A DNA stretch of 60,759 bases from Beijerinckiaceae bacterium (GCA_021324915.1 JAJPIC010000006.1:1-60759); one strand, 5' to 3'; numbered from the stretch's first letter, positions 1 to 9,600 are shown. The notes: generated from the letters alone by a model not told the origin. A program made the numbers and translations.

Positions 1-113
1 GCGTGTTCGACGACGATTTCATCGACAGCTATATCGACCTCAAGATGCAGGAAGTCCTGCGCTTCGAAATGACCCCGCACCCCGTCGAATACGACATGTA
101 TTATTCGGTCTAG
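1..113 (+). CDS. glnA: Glutamine synthetase type I, C-terminal end (partial)
   Basis: Only the last 36 codons are in the window, reading from position 3 to the TAG at 111-113. The peptide ends in a stretch containing DSYIDLKMQEV and MTPHPVEYDMYYSV, which is the characteristic C-terminus of bacterial type I glutamine synthetase (GlnA). The enzyme forms glutamine from glutamate, ammonia and ATP in the cytoplasm. The MTPHP segment precedes the C-terminal helix; the adenylylated tyrosine lies further upstream, outside the window. The gene is followed by a large inverted repeat and then by a convergent gene. Confidence 0.9.
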   Translation, partial: VFDDDFIDSYIDLKMQEVLRFEMTPHPVEYDMYYSV

Positions 114-135
114 TGCATCGCGCATAGCCCGCGGC

Positions 136-264
136 CCACTTTCCCGGACGAGCTCGCGAAGCGGCGAAGATCCGGGACCCAGGGCCCGCCGGGGGAACGT
201 CATCGCGTGGGTGGCGGTCACCGCTGGATCCCGGCTCGGGGCTTCGCGCCGGCCGGGAAAGTGG
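136..264. repeat. Intergenic inverted repeat behind glnA
   Basis: The arms at 136-182 and 224-264 are imperfect reverse complements. Both contain CACTTTCCCGG at the outer edge, GCGAAG in the middle and GATCC(C)GGG near the loop. The element fills most of the gap between glnA and the convergent gene ending at 272, so it can form a very long hairpin on either strand and may stop transcription from both sides. It resembles the palindromic intergenic elements common in Hyphomicrobiales. No other copy was spotted in this window. Confidence 0.6.
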
Positions 265-271
265 CAGCCGC

Positions 272-1888
272 TCATTTCTCCGGCGTCATCGCGCCGATTC
301 CGTAATTCTGGCCGATCGCCACATTGGGATAGGGTTTGCCGACGTAACTGGCGTCAGCGCCCCAATCCTTTCCATCGGCGAGCGTATAGCCATTGGCATT
401 GCCGTGAGAATCGAAGGTCCAGACGGTCGCCATGATCGCGCCCTGCGTATAGCCTTGCAGGACGTTGCCCTCGATCAGGAGGAAATTGGGATAGCGCGCC
501 TCGCCCGGCCATTGCTGATGAAAGCCGATGCCGAGCGGCGCATTTTTGACCGTATTGCCGACAGCCGACGCCGTCGTCTGAAAGGTCGAGCCTTGCACGC
601 CGACGTCATAGAGAAGAATTCCCGGCCCTTCGCAATCCTCGACAATATTGCCGCTGACGACGACATCGCCTTCGGCTTCGATCCCCGTCCCTCCCGTCAG
701 ATAGCTCGGGTTCTGCGGATCGCTCGTCGTGATCGTATAGATCTTCGTCGTCTTGACCGTGTTGCCGGTGATCGCGGCGCGGCGCCCGCCGGTCCAGACA
801 TTCGTCACGTTAATGCCGTTGCCGGCGCCGACGACCACATTTCCGGCGATCGCGACCCCCTCGAAATGGGGATTGGCCGGCCCGTTCGTCGCAAAGGGCG
901 TCTCGGTCACGGGACCGGGTTTGGCACCATAGGGTGCCTCGACCATCAGCGCCGTTTCGCCGGATTGCAGGATCTGATTGTTCGAGACGTTGCAATCGAA
1001 ACAATCGAGCAGCCGGATGCCACTGAAGGTCGAGCGCGCGCAGACGTTCTCGGAAATGATCAGATCATGCGCTTGCCAAGCATAGATCGCATTGCCGAAA
1101 TAGCCGCTGCCGCCGACCGCCGTCGGCGTCGAAGTCGTCTGTGCCGTGGTGGTCGAGACGTGATTGCCGCGGATAATCGTGCCGTCGATATTCGGCGGGG
1201 TCTGCCACAGGATGATGCCGCCGTCCCCGCTCCTCTCGATGACATTGTCGGCGATCAGATTTTCGGCGCCATTGGTCGAATAGATCGCGACCATATTGTC
1301 GGCGAGGCGATTGCCGCGGATCTGCGCCGCCCGGCAATTCCAGATAGCGATGCCGCAGGCGCTCGAACCATTGATCGTGCAATCCTCGATACGCAATCCA
1401 TTGACGCGCGTGGCGGCGATAATGCCGTTGAAATTCGGAATGCGGCCATATTCTCCCATGGCAGGCAGCGGCAGGATCTTGCCGGCGGGTTCGGCAAAAG
1501 CGTGCTTCTTGCCGGAAAAGCCTATGCCGCGAATGGAAACGTTGTCGACGGAATCGATCCAGACGTTCACGCAGTCGGTACCCGAAGGCGCAATCGTAAC
1601 CTCGCCCGGCGCGCCGAAAATCTCGATCGGCGCCGAAATATTGAGCTCGCTCGCAAGATAAGTGCCGGGGAGAATATTGAGCGGCTTACGCGCCTTTTGT
1701 GCAAGGTCGATTGCCTGCTGCAAGGTGAGCTTCGCCGATTTCGACTTCGCCGTCGAGGCGCTGAGCACGACGGCCATGTCGTTCTCCTCGCAGGAATAGG
1801 CAGGCTCGGCCGCTCGAGCACTGCTCGTCCACAGGGATGTGGCGCCGATCACGAAAGGGAGCGATTTGAGCAGCGAACGTCTGTCCAT
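272..1888 (-). CDS. Tat-exported right-handed beta-helix protein (TIGR03808-like)
   Basis: 538 residues. The N-terminus MDRRSLLKSLPF followed by a hydrophobic stretch and ARA is a twin-arginine signal with cleavage near residue 26, so the product should be exported folded. The rest is a series of short repeats rich in GN.I, N.V and I.GN motifs (about residues 100-520), as in parallel beta-helix proteins such as pectate lyases and periplasmic NosD-like proteins. It matches from memory the TIGR03808 family of Tat-translocated repeat proteins of alphaproteobacteria, whose function is unknown. A polysaccharide-related role is a guess from the fold. It is transcribed toward glnA; parE starts about 200 bp away in the opposite direction. 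Confidence 0.8.
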   Translation of the reverse strand: MDRRSLLKSLPFVIGATSLWTSSARAAEPAYSCEENDMAVVLSASTAKSKSAKLTLQQAIDLAQKARKPLNILPGTYLASELNISAPIEIFGAPGEVTIAPSGTDCVNVWIDSVDNVSIRGIGFSGKKHAFAEPAGKILPLPAMGEYGRIPNFNGIIAATRVNGLRIEDCTINGSSACGIAIWNCRAAQIRGNRLADNMVAIYSTNGAENLIADNVIERSGDGGIILWQTPPNIDGTIIRGNHVSTTTAQTTSTPTAVGGSGYFGNAIYAWQAHDLIISENVCARSTFSGIRLLDCFDCNVSNNQILQSGETALMVEAPYGAKPGPVTETPFATNGPANPHFEGVAIAGNVVVGAGNGINVTNVWTGGRRAAITGNTVKTTKIYTITTSDPQNPSYLTGGTGIEAEGDVVVSGNIVEDCEGPGILLYDVGVQGSTFQTTASAVGNTVKNAPLGIGFHQQWPGEARYPNFLLIEGNVLQGYTQGAIMATVWTFDSHGNANGYTLADGKDWGADASYVGKPYPNVAIGQNYGIGAMTPEK

Positions 1889-2097
1889 GCCGTGCCTTTG
1901 CGAGACGGGTCCGAGAAAACCGGCACTCTATGCCAGATCTTTGCGCGGCAAACGACCATGACCGCGCGAAAGGTTAAGGAATAGGCGCTCTCCTTGCTCG
2001 CGCCGGTTGGCGGCAGGCAATCGCCCCGCCCGGCCCCGTTTGCGGTAAACTCGTGGGCGAATCACTATATTTTCCTTTTGAGCTCTGAGACTTGAGA

Positions 2098-4119
2098 ATG
2101 GCGAACGATCTATTCGGCAATGCGGCACGCAAACCGGCCCTCCGGGCGAATGGCGGGCGCAATGGCACGCCCGGCGAGGCGGGCTATACGGCTGCCTCGA
2201 TCGAGGTCTTGGAAGGGCTGGAGCCGGTGCGCCGGCGCCCGGGCATGTATATCGGCGGAACCGACGAGGCCGCGCTGCATCATCTCTTCGCCGAGGCGCT
2301 CGACAATGCGATGGACGAAGCGGTCGCGGGACATGCGACTTTCATCGACGTCACGCTCGAGGCAAGCGGGTTTCTCAGCGTCACGGACAATGGCCGCGGC
2401 ATTCCGATCGATCCGCATCCGAAATTTCCGAAGAAGTCCGCCCTCGAAGTCATCATGACGACGCTGCATGCCGGGGGCAAATTCGACTCCGGCGCTTATC
2501 AGACTTCGGGCGGATTGCACGGGGTCGGCATTTCGGTGGCGAACGCGCTGTCCGAGCGGCTTGAAGTCGAGGTCGGGCGCGGGCAGCGGCTCTACCGCCA
2601 GGCTTTCGAGCGCGGCTTGCCAAAGACGAAGCTCGAAGATCTGGGCCGCGTGACCAACCGGCGCGGAACCAAGGTCCGGTTCAAGCCGGACGAACAGATC
2701 TTCGGCAAGGGCGCCAAGTTCAAGCCGAGCCGCATCTTCCGCATGTCGCGCTCCAAGGCCTATCTCTTCGGCGGCGTCGAGATCCGGTGGCATTGCGCGC
2801 CCCAATTGGTCGAAGGCACCGAGATCCCGGCCGAGGCGGTGTTCCATTTCCCTGGCGGCCTCAAGGATTATCTGGCGCAGGACATCGACGGCAAGGAACA
2901 GGTTCTCGAACAGGCGTTCACCGGCAAGATCGAGAAGCCGGAGGGCCATGGATCGGTCGAATGGGCGCTCGCCTGGCTCGCCGAAGACGAAGGCTTCGTC
3001 CATTCCTATTGCAACACGATTCCGACGCCTGATGGCGGCACGCATGAAGCGGGGCTGCGCACTGCGCTCCTGCGCGGCCTCAAGGATCACGCCGAGCGGA
3101 TCGGCCAGGCCAAGCGCGCTGCGGCGCTGACCAGCGAAGACGTGATGGGCTCTTGCGCGGCGCTCATCTCTGTCTTTTTGCGCGATCCGGAGTTTCAGGG
3201 GCAGAACAAAAGCCGGCTGATGAGCCAGGAAGCGACACGCCTCGTCGAGACGACGCTACGCGACGGCTTCGATCACTGGCTCGCGGCCTCGCCTTCTGCG
3301 GCGCTGAAACTGCTCGATTTCACAATCGAGCGCGCCGAGGAAAGATTGCGGCGGCGTGCCGAAAAGGATGTCGCGCGCAAGAATGCCGGCCGCAAGCTGA
3401 GGCTGCCCGGCAAGCTCGCCGATTGCTCGAACAACAATGCGAAAGGCTCGGAACTCTTCATCGTCGAAGGCGACTCGGCCGGCGGTTCGGCCAAACAGGC
3501 GCGTGATCGCGAATTCCAGGCCGTGCTGCCTCTGCGCGGCAAGATCCTCAACGTCGCGAGCGCCACGCGCGACAAGCTCGCCGGCAATCAACAGCTCGGC
3601 GATCTCATCCAGGCGCTCGGCTGCGGCACCGGCGCCCATTACCGCGAAGAAGACCTGCGCTACGAGAAGGTCATCATCATGACGGACGCGGACGTCGACG
3701 GCGCCCATATCGCTTCGCTCCTCATCACCTTCTTCTTTCGGCAGATGCCGAAGCTCATCGAACACGGCCATCTTTATCTCGCCGTGCCGCCGCTCTACCG
3801 GCTGACCCAGGGCGCAACCCATGTCTACGCGCGCGATGACGCTCACCGGGAAGAGCTGATCCGCACTGTGCTCACGGGCAAAAGCAAAGTGGAAGTAAGC
3901 CGGTTCAAAGGTCTTGGCGAAATGCAGGTCGCCCAGCTCAAGGAAACGACCATGGATCCGCGCAAGCGCGCGCTCCTGCGGGTAGTCGTCCTCCCGGATG
4001 ATGCAGAAGAGACCTCGGACTCGGTCGAGCGGCTGATGGGCAACAAGCCCGAAGCGCGCTTTGCCTTTATTCAGGAACGGGCGACGTTCGCCGCGGAGGC
4101 GGAACTGGTGGTGGTTTAG
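2098..4119 (+). CDS. parE: DNA topoisomerase IV subunit B
   Basis: 673 residues from the ATG at 2098 (MANDLFGN); a TTG two codons upstream is also open but less likely. ParE is the ATPase subunit of topoisomerase IV, which decatenates daughter chromosomes together with ParC. Visible motifs in order: GHKL ATPase with ALDNAMDEA (about residue 70) and DNGRGIP, then GGLHGVG, a transducer domain, then the TOPRIM domain with EGDSAGGSA (about 450) and DADVDGAHI. The C-terminus RFAFIQERA is typical. The length and the lack of a long C-terminal insertion fit ParE rather than GyrB. Single gene; the upstream gene is divergent. Confidence 0.95.
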   Translation: MANDLFGNAARKPALRANGGRNGTPGEAGYTAASIEVLEGLEPVRRRPGMYIGGTDEAALHHLFAEALDNAMDEAVAGHATFIDVTLEASGFLSVTDNGRGIPIDPHPKFPKKSALEVIMTTLHAGGKFDSGAYQTSGGLHGVGISVANALSERLEVEVGRGQRLYRQAFERGLPKTKLEDLGRVTNRRGTKVRFKPDEQIFGKGAKFKPSRIFRMSRSKAYLFGGVEIRWHCAPQLVEGTEIPAEAVFHFPGGLKDYLAQDIDGKEQVLEQAFTGKIEKPEGHGSVEWALAWLAEDEGFVHSYCNTIPTPDGGTHEAGLRTALLRGLKDHAERIGQAKRAAALTSEDVMGSCAALISVFLRDPEFQGQNKSRLMSQEATRLVETTLRDGFDHWLAASPSAALKLLDFTIERAEERLRRRAEKDVARKNAGRKLRLPGKLADCSNNNAKGSELFIVEGDSAGGSAKQARDREFQAVLPLRGKILNVASATRDKLAGNQQLGDLIQALGCGTGAHYREEDLRYEKVIIMTDADVDGAHIASLLITFFFRQMPKLIEHGHLYLAVPPLYRLTQGATHVYARDDAHREELIRTVLTGKSKVEVSRFKGLGEMQVAQLKETTMDPRKRALLRVVVLPDDAEETSDSVERLMGNKPEARFAFIQERATFAAEAELVVV

Positions 4120-4262
4120 CCGACCCTCACTCTCCCTCTTCCCGTAAACCGGCAAGGCGGAATCCCAACGCAGCACATCCCGCCCGTGTTTTTTCCAATT
4201 CATCAACTCTCCCTTAACCCTCAAATCGCATCTTCAAAGGAAGATCGGGCTGGGAGATAGAG

Positions 4263-4520
4263 ATGAAGTGGCGCGTCTTTCTGCGCGAAGAGCGCGGATC
4301 GAGCTTCGAGAGCATGGCACTTGCCATGTCGGTCATCGCCGTACTTTTCGTGGCGACCGCCGATCTTCTGCACTATGCCGCGAAAAAAGACGGCACGCTC
4401 GCCCGCATGTTCGCGAATACGCAGATCGCACGGCTGCGCGGCGAAGTCGATTATACGCCGACCGGCAGCCTCATCGGCCTGCGCCAGGCACCACGCCTCG
4501 ACCCCTGCACGGGCAAATAA
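4263..4520 (+). CDS. Small Flp-pilin-like membrane protein
   Basis: 85 residues starting at the ATG at 4263, behind GGGAGATAG. The N-terminus FLREERGSSFESMALAMS followed by about 18 hydrophobic residues resembles the class III (Flp/TadE-type) prepilin pattern: a short basic leader ending in Gly, a Glu four residues later, then one membrane helix. The C-terminal half is soluble and ends DPCTGK. No tad assembly genes are nearby. It is convergent with the large fusion gene, 35 bp away. No firm family assignment; a pseudopilin-like role is an inference from the N-terminus only. Confidence 0.6.
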   Translation: MKWRVFLREERGSSFESMALAMSVIAVLFVATADLLHYAAKKDGTLARMFANTQIARLRGEVDYTPTGSLIGLRQAPRLDPCTGK

Positions 4521-4555
4521 CCCGCCCGCCGGCACAAAGCTTCACTGCGAACCCG

Positions 4556-7500
4556 CTATTCCGCCGGAATTGAAACCGTCGCCTTGCGATCGAGCTTGCC
4601 CCAGCCGACGAAAAGGCCGAGGAGCGCGGTGATCGCTGATTTGACCACGACGTAATAGAGGATCTGCCGGTAGCAGAAACGCTGCAGGCCGAGCCAGAGC
4701 ATCAGGCGCCAGTTCTCGTTGCGCTCGATAATGAAGGCGAGCGCCACCGCGGCGAAATCCGTCGCCATGAAGGCGATGAAATAGGCCAAGGTGATCAAGA
4801 GATTGTCCGGATTGTACTGGTCGTGATGCTGCAGATAATCGAGGCCGGTGCGCAAAATCTGCCAGACCAGCATGAAATCGACGAGCGGCGCCATGATCGC
4901 GAGCAGAACCTGGAACAGCCAGACCTGCGGCAGGGCGATCAAGCCGAGCGTGCCGTAGCGCGGCCGGAAGGTCGCATCGCGGTGTTTCCACAGACATTGT
5001 AGCGTCCCATAGGCCCATCTGAACCGCTGGCGGATGAGCCCTTGGATCGTATCGGGTGCCTCGGTCCAGGCGACGGCCTCGCTGTCGAAAATAACACGAT
5101 AGCCTGCCTTCTGAACGGCGAGGGTGAGATCCTGATCCTCAGCGAGCGTATTGATCGGGAAGCGGCCGACGCGCTCGAGCGCTTCGCGCCGCCAGGCGCC
5201 GACCGCGCCGGGCACGACCGTGATACATCCCAAGGCAACGAGCGCGCGGCGCTCGAGATTTTGCGCGCTGACATATTCGAGCGCTTGCCACCGCGTGACC
5301 GTATTGATCCTGTTGCCGACCTTGGCATTGCCGGCAACGGCGCCGATCCGCGCATCCTCGAACCAGCGCGCCAGATTGGAGATCGTATTCGCCTCGAAAA
5401 GCGTATCGGCGTCAAGCGCGACGATAATCTCGCCCTTGGCTTCGGCGAGCCCCCGGTTGATGGCATTCGCCTTGCCGCCGTTGGGTATCGTGATCAGCTT
5501 CACATTGGGGGTGGCGCCAAACCGGCCGGCGACGACCGGAGAAGTCCCGTCGGTGGAGCCGTCGTCGATGACGATCACTTCGAGATCCGGATAATCGCTT
5601 GCCAGAATCCGCTCGATCGACCTCGCAATGACCTTTGCTTCGTTGTGGGCGGGAATGATGACGGTGACGGCAGGCGGTGCGCCGGCGATTACCGGCTTCG
5701 GCCGGCGCAATTCCTGCCAGCGATGAACGAGCCCCAGCCCGCTCAGGAAGAGCACCCGCGCAAAGCCGAGCCAAATCGCGCCGATGAACATCGCCCGCAG
5801 CACTTGACCTGAATAGCCGAGCGTGAAGAAGACGGACCTGTTGACGAACGGCTCGAACATGCCGGGCGGCAGCGTCGGCATGATCTGTTCGCGGGTGAGG
5901 CCGGCAAGTTCCGATACGGGCACGAGCTCATAGCCGCGCGCGCGCAATTCGTCGATGAGCTTCGGCAGCGCCTTGACCGTCTCCGACCGGTCGCCGCCGG
6001 CATCGTGCAGAAGGATGACATTGCCGGCGTTATCCGGATCCAGGTCCGCGACTTGCTTGAGAATGCGGTCGATGATCGTCTGCGCCGGCGGGCGCAGCCA
6101 GTCGTCGGGATCGATCCTGAGGCCCACGGTGACGAAGCCCATCTTCTGCGCAACCGCGACGGGCTCGAGCTCGTCATAAGTCGTCGGGTCGGAATCGCCG
6201 AGGAACGGCGCGCGGAAGAAGCGCATCGAATGGCCGGTTATCGCCTCGAACAGGCGGCGCGTCGCGTTGATCTCGAGTTTCGCCATGCCGACAGGAAGAT
6301 CGACGACGTTCGGATGCGTGAACGTGTGATTGCCGATATCGTGGCCTTCGTCATATTCGCGCTGGACGATATCCGGGCGTTCGCCGGCGTTCTCGCCGAC
6401 AATGAAGAATGTGGCGCGGACGTGTTTCTCTTTCAAAATGTCGAGAATCTGCGGCGTGTAGGTCGGATCAGGGCCGTCGTCGAAGGTGAGCGCCAGCTTT
6501 TTTTTCTGCACGCCGAACCTTTCGATGACGAAAGAGGTGGGCAGAACCGTGTAATTCTCGTCGACGATGTCCCCCGTTTCCGGATCGAGCTCGATCGCGC
6601 GCTGACCGTTCGAGGGCTCGCTGGCGATATGAAGCACCTCTCCCTGATTTTCGAACTCGACTCCTTGGCCCGCCGGGATGGTCTTCAACGCGTCGGGTGC
6701 GGAAGCACCGTAGGAACGGCCCATCACCGACCAGACCGAGGGATCCTCCGAGCCCAGGCGCCAGAGCGCGTAACCCACAGGCTGATAAATGTCGGAGGCA
6801 TGGATCTCGTTGAAAGCGGTCGCCGCATCGAGGAACCAGACATCGTGCGCCGTCCCGTCTTTCGCCCGATAGGAAAAATGCGGGTTCTCCGCGTCCGCAT
6901 CGAAATCGATCTCGGCATCGGACTTATGCGCGAGCTGTGCGGAATCCTGAAAGGTGAGGTCGCTCGCTCCAGGCCTGCCAACCTGCCAGTCGTAGCCATA
7001 GCTGCCGAGCGCAATAATGGTATGGCCCGGATCGAGGTCTTTCATCCTCCTGTCGAGCAGAGTCTCGAACCAGCCTTGGCTCGCAATGCTACCGGCACTG
7101 CCCGATTCCCAATGTTCGTCATAGGCCATGAGGATCATGAAATCGACGAGATGGGAGTAGGCGACATAATCCCAGGAATCGTCGTCGAACGGGACGGTGA
7201 GAAGAACGAGCCAGCCGTGTGGCTTGAAAGCCGCCGACATCTCTTTGAGGAAGGTCTTGAGATCGGCCTGCGCGCTGTCCGGCACTTCCTCGAAGTCGAC
7301 CGTCAGCCCTTGCAATTGGTTGAACTCGAGGAAATCGACGATCTCTTTCAACCGCTCGGCGCGTTTGGCGGGATCGGCAAGCCAGCGTGCGAGCCCTGCC
7401 CCGTCCCATTTTCCTTCGACCGAGTTCTGCAGCATTGGGAAAATCGGCTTCGAGGGATCGGCCGCCCGGATCGCCTCGAGCGCGCGATGGTCGAGGTCGT

Positions 7501-7981
7501 TGCGGATACCGACATCGCTGCCCTGCACGCTCAGCCAGGTCGGGATGATCCAGTCGAGATGCGGCAGATCTCTTTTCAGCGCCGAAAACGAACTTTGGTC
7601 CCAATTGGCGTAAAAGCCGATGCTTAGCGCCCGCCCGGGAATGACGCGCGGCACGGCAGTCGAATCATCCGTCCGTGCTTGGCTGCCGGGCTTGATATGA
7701 TTGATGCGCCAGAGGTCGCGTTCCTGGCCACGCAGTTCGGCAGCCACACGGACGGTCGATTTCGCCAGAGAATGGCGGGTGACTACGGCGGGAGCGGGCG
7801 CCCGAAAGAGCGTCTCGGCAGAACCCGTAAGATCGGTGCTGAGCGGCGCGTCATTGCCGAGCAGGAGAACGACAAAAACCACGCAGATTGCCGCCACCAA
7901 GGCCGTGCCGATCCGCATGGTCCACGAGATCCAAGAGGCACGCCGCCCCGTCGGATCGAAAAATATGGGTTTGGTCCGCAT
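4556..7981 (-). CDS. Trifunctional polysaccharide protein: GH18-like, polysaccharide deacetylase and GT2 synthase
   Basis: 1141 residues. Order: N-terminal membrane helix (about 18-42); GH18-like domain (about 120-430) with GLTVDFEE, keeping the D.E pair of the GH18 signature; NodB-type deacetylase (about 490-690) with TFDDGPD and HTFTHP metal motifs; membrane segment (about 715-750); family 2 glycosyltransferase (about 770-1000) with VIDDGSTDGT, LDADT, EDQD and QRFRW; then several C-terminal helices. This is a processive hyaluronan/PNAG-synthase-type GT2 fused to modifying enzymes, analogous to joining PgaB and PgaC. It probably makes and partly deacetylates a beta-linked amino-sugar polymer across the inner membrane. 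Such fusions are known in Hyphomicrobiales. The substrate is inferred. Confidence 0.88.
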   Translation of the reverse strand: MRTKPIFFDPTGRRASWISWTMRIGTALVAAICVVFVVLLLGNDAPLSTDLTGSAETLFRAPAPAVVTRHSLAKSTVRVAAELRGQERDLWRINHIKPGSQARTDDSTAVPRVIPGRALSIGFYANWDQSSFSALKRDLPHLDWIIPTWLSVQGSDVGIRNDLDHRALEAIRAADPSKPIFPMLQNSVEGKWDGAGLARWLADPAKRAERLKEIVDFLEFNQLQGLTVDFEEVPDSAQADLKTFLKEMSAAFKPHGWLVLLTVPFDDDSWDYVAYSHLVDFMILMAYDEHWESGSAGSIASQGWFETLLDRRMKDLDPGHTIIALGSYGYDWQVGRPGASDLTFQDSAQLAHKSDAEIDFDADAENPHFSYRAKDGTAHDVWFLDAATAFNEIHASDIYQPVGYALWRLGSEDPSVWSVMGRSYGASAPDALKTIPAGQGVEFENQGEVLHIASEPSNGQRAIELDPETGDIVDENYTVLPTSFVIERFGVQKKKLALTFDDGPDPTYTPQILDILKEKHVRATFFIVGENAGERPDIVQREYDEGHDIGNHTFTHPNVVDLPVGMAKLEINATRRLFEAITGHSMRFFRAPFLGDSDPTTYDELEPVAVAQKMGFVTVGLRIDPDDWLRPPAQTIIDRILKQVADLDPDNAGNVILLHDAGGDRSETVKALPKLIDELRARGYELVPVSELAGLTREQIMPTLPPGMFEPFVNRSVFFTLGYSGQVLRAMFIGAIWLGFARVLFLSGLGLVHRWQELRRPKPVIAGAPPAVTVIIPAHNEAKVIARSIERILASDYPDLEVIVIDDGSTDGTSPVVAGRFGATPNVKLITIPNGGKANAINRGLAEAKGEIIVALDADTLFEANTISNLARWFEDARIGAVAGNAKVGNRINTVTRWQALEYVSAQNLERRALVALGCITVVPGAVGAWRREALERVGRFPINTLAEDQDLTLAVQKAGYRVIFDSEAVAWTEAPDTIQGLIRQRFRWAYGTLQCLWKHRDATFRPRYGTLGLIALPQVWLFQVLLAIMAPLVDFMLVWQILRTGLDYLQHHDQYNPDNLLITLAYFIAFMATDFAAVALAFIIERNENWRLMLWLGLQRFCYRQILYYVVVKSAITALLGLFVGWGKLDRKATVSIPAE

Positions 7982-8273
7982 CGGCCTGCATCGATTTCGA
8001 CGCGATATGAGTACTCGAAAGGGAAGCTAAGCGGTTCGGTCCATGAACGGCCGCTGAACGCCGTAAATTTGCCGGCTGAGGCGGCGATGGGATTCTCGAT
8101 GGCGTGATACTTCTGCCACGCCGCGACCTTGCGGAGCCGAATTCACGCGGCAAAACCGCCAATTGAAAGGGCGCGCCGCTTGCGCGATAAGGGGCGGTTG
8201 GCCGCACCCCCGGCGGCAAGACGCGCGATTGCCTTTCGGTTCTGCCGAAATTCGCGAACTCAAGGAGACTGAG

Positions 8274-9047
8274 ATGGCCCCACTCCGCGCCCTATTGGCG
8301 AGCCTCGGCATCGCCGGCGCCATTTTTACGTTCAGCTTGCCTGTGGCGGCGGATGAATTCTCCCCTTCGCAAAAAAGCGAGATCGAGGCGATCATCAAGA
8401 ACTACCTCTTGAAAAACCCCGAGGTTTTGCGCGACGCCATCAATGAGCTCGAAAATCGCGAAAAGGCCGCGGAAGCCCAGGCACGCGACAAGATCGTCAG
8501 CGATGCGCAAAGCCCGCTCTATACCTCGCCCTATCAATCGGTCGTCGGCAACCAGAACGGGAAAGTGACGCTCGTCGAATTTTTCGATTACAACTGCGGC
8601 TATTGCAAAAAGATGCTGCCCGATATCGGCCGTCTCATAAAGGAAGAGCCGGACCTGCGCGTCATCCTGCGCGATTATCCGATCCTTTCCGATGCATCGG
8701 TCGAAGCGGCCCAAGTCGCCGCGGCGGTTCGCAATCAGTTCAAGGGCGAGAAGTTCTGGGAGTTCCATCAGAAGCTCCTGAGCTCGCGGGGACCCGTCGG
8801 TAAAACGCAGGCGCTCTCGGTCGCTCAATCGCTCGGCGCCGACATGAACAAACTCGCCAAAGACATGGAAGCGCCCACCGTCAAGGAAGGGCTAGACGAA
8901 TCCGACCGGATCGGCCGCGAGCTCGCGCTCAATGGCACGCCTTCCTATGTCGTCGGCGACGAGGTTGTCGTCGGTGCGATCGGCTATGACGCCTTGAAGT
9001 CCAAACTCGACAACGTCAGGAAATGCGGCAAGTCCATTTGTTCTTGA
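8274..9047 (+). CDS. DsbA-family thiol oxidoreductase (ScsC-like), periplasmic
   Basis: 257 residues from the ATG at 8274, which has AAGGAG seven bases upstream; a longer reading frame starts at 8163 but lacks that site. A signal peptide ends after PVAADE (about residue 27). Residues about 30-75 form a charged helical N-terminal region like ScsC_N. The thioredoxin-fold domain carries the active site FDYNCGYCKKM (CGYC), and the cis-Pro loop is NGTPSYVV. Two further cysteines lie at the C-terminus (KCGKSICS), which may form a structural disulfide. It is expected to oxidise or isomerise disulfides in periplasmic proteins. A stem-loop follows the stop codon. Confidence 0.9.
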   Translation: MAPLRALLASLGIAGAIFTFSLPVAADEFSPSQKSEIEAIIKNYLLKNPEVLRDAINELENREKAAEAQARDKIVSDAQSPLYTSPYQSVVGNQNGKVTLVEFFDYNCGYCKKMLPDIGRLIKEEPDLRVILRDYPILSDASVEAAQVAAAVRNQFKGEKFWEFHQKLLSSRGPVGKTQALSVAQSLGADMNKLAKDMEAPTVKEGLDESDRIGRELALNGTPSYVVGDEVVVGAIGYDALKSKLDNVRKCGKSICS

Positions 9048-9078
9048 CCTGTTCGCCTGAGACCTGGCGCGCCCTAGC

Positions 9079-9104
9079 GCAAAGAAAGCTCCGGCTTTCT
9101 TTGC
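9079..9104 (+). terminator. Perfect 11-bp stem-loop after the dsbA-family gene
   Basis: GCAAAGAAAGC (9079-9089) and GCTTTCTTTGC (9094-9104) are perfect reverse complements around a TCCG tetraloop, about 30 bp past the stop codon. No long T tract follows, so it may act as a weak terminator or as an mRNA-stabilising 3' hairpin. It separates the dsbA-family gene from the aroQ-accB-accC group. Confidence 0.55.
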
Positions 9105-9153
9105 CGCATGAAGCCGGCTAAGGATGCCGAGATCCCATCCTCCGGTCTCCTCG

Positions 9154-9600
9154 ATGATCAAGGCCGTCCACGTTCTCAACGGACCAAATCTCAATCTCCT
9201 CGGCACGCGCGAACCTTCCGTCTACGGGCACGAGACGTTGGCGATGATCGAGGCGCGCTTGGCGAAGACCTGCGAGGCGCAGGGCGTAAGCTTGCATTTT
9301 CGCCAATCGAACCACGAAGGCGATCTCGTTAGCTGGATCCAGGACGCCGGCCGCGCCGGTGAGCCGGTCATTCTCAATGCGGGCGCTTATTCACACACCT
9401 CGATCGCGCTCGCCGATGCGATCAAGGGATCGAACGCGCGGGTGATCGAAGTGCATCTCTCGAACATCCATGCGCGCGAGAGATTTCGCCATCACTCGCA
9501 CATATCCTCAGTCGCCCAGGGGGTAATTCTCGGATTCGGCGCGGCATCTTACGATCTTGCGCTTCAGGCTCTGCTCGCTGCAACAAAGCCCGAAAGTTGA
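9154..9600 (+). CDS. aroQ: Type II 3-dehydroquinate dehydratase
   Basis: 148 residues from the ATG at 9154 (MIKAVHVLNGPNLNLLG); an upstream ATG at 9124 would add ten residues without similarity to the family. The enzyme dehydrates 3-dehydroquinate to 3-dehydroshikimate in the shikimate pathway by the type II mechanism. Motifs: NGPNLNLLGTREP (active-site loop with Asn and Arg), RQSNHEGDL, LNAGAYSHTSIAL, EVHLSNIHARERFRHHS. The length is normal for the dodecameric family. accB follows after a 4-bp gap, an arrangement common in alphaproteobacteria. Confidence 0.95.
   Translation: MIKAVHVLNGPNLNLLGTREPSVYGHETLAMIEARLAKTCEAQGVSLHFRQSNHEGDLVSWIQDAGRAGEPVILNAGAYSHTSIALADAIKGSNARVIEVHLSNIHARERFRHHSHISSVAQGVILGFGAASYDLALQALLAATKPES

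Noticed and set aside
404-1984. Long plus-strand open frame opposite the beta-helix gene
   Set aside because: Antisense shadow caused by high GC codon use. It is Arg/Asp/Ile-biased and lacks a family; the minus strand has a Tat signal and family motifs.
6005-7627. 540-codon plus-strand frame opposite the fusion gene
   Set aside because: Mirror of the real GH18/deacetylase coding frame; composition is of the shadow type and no motif fits.
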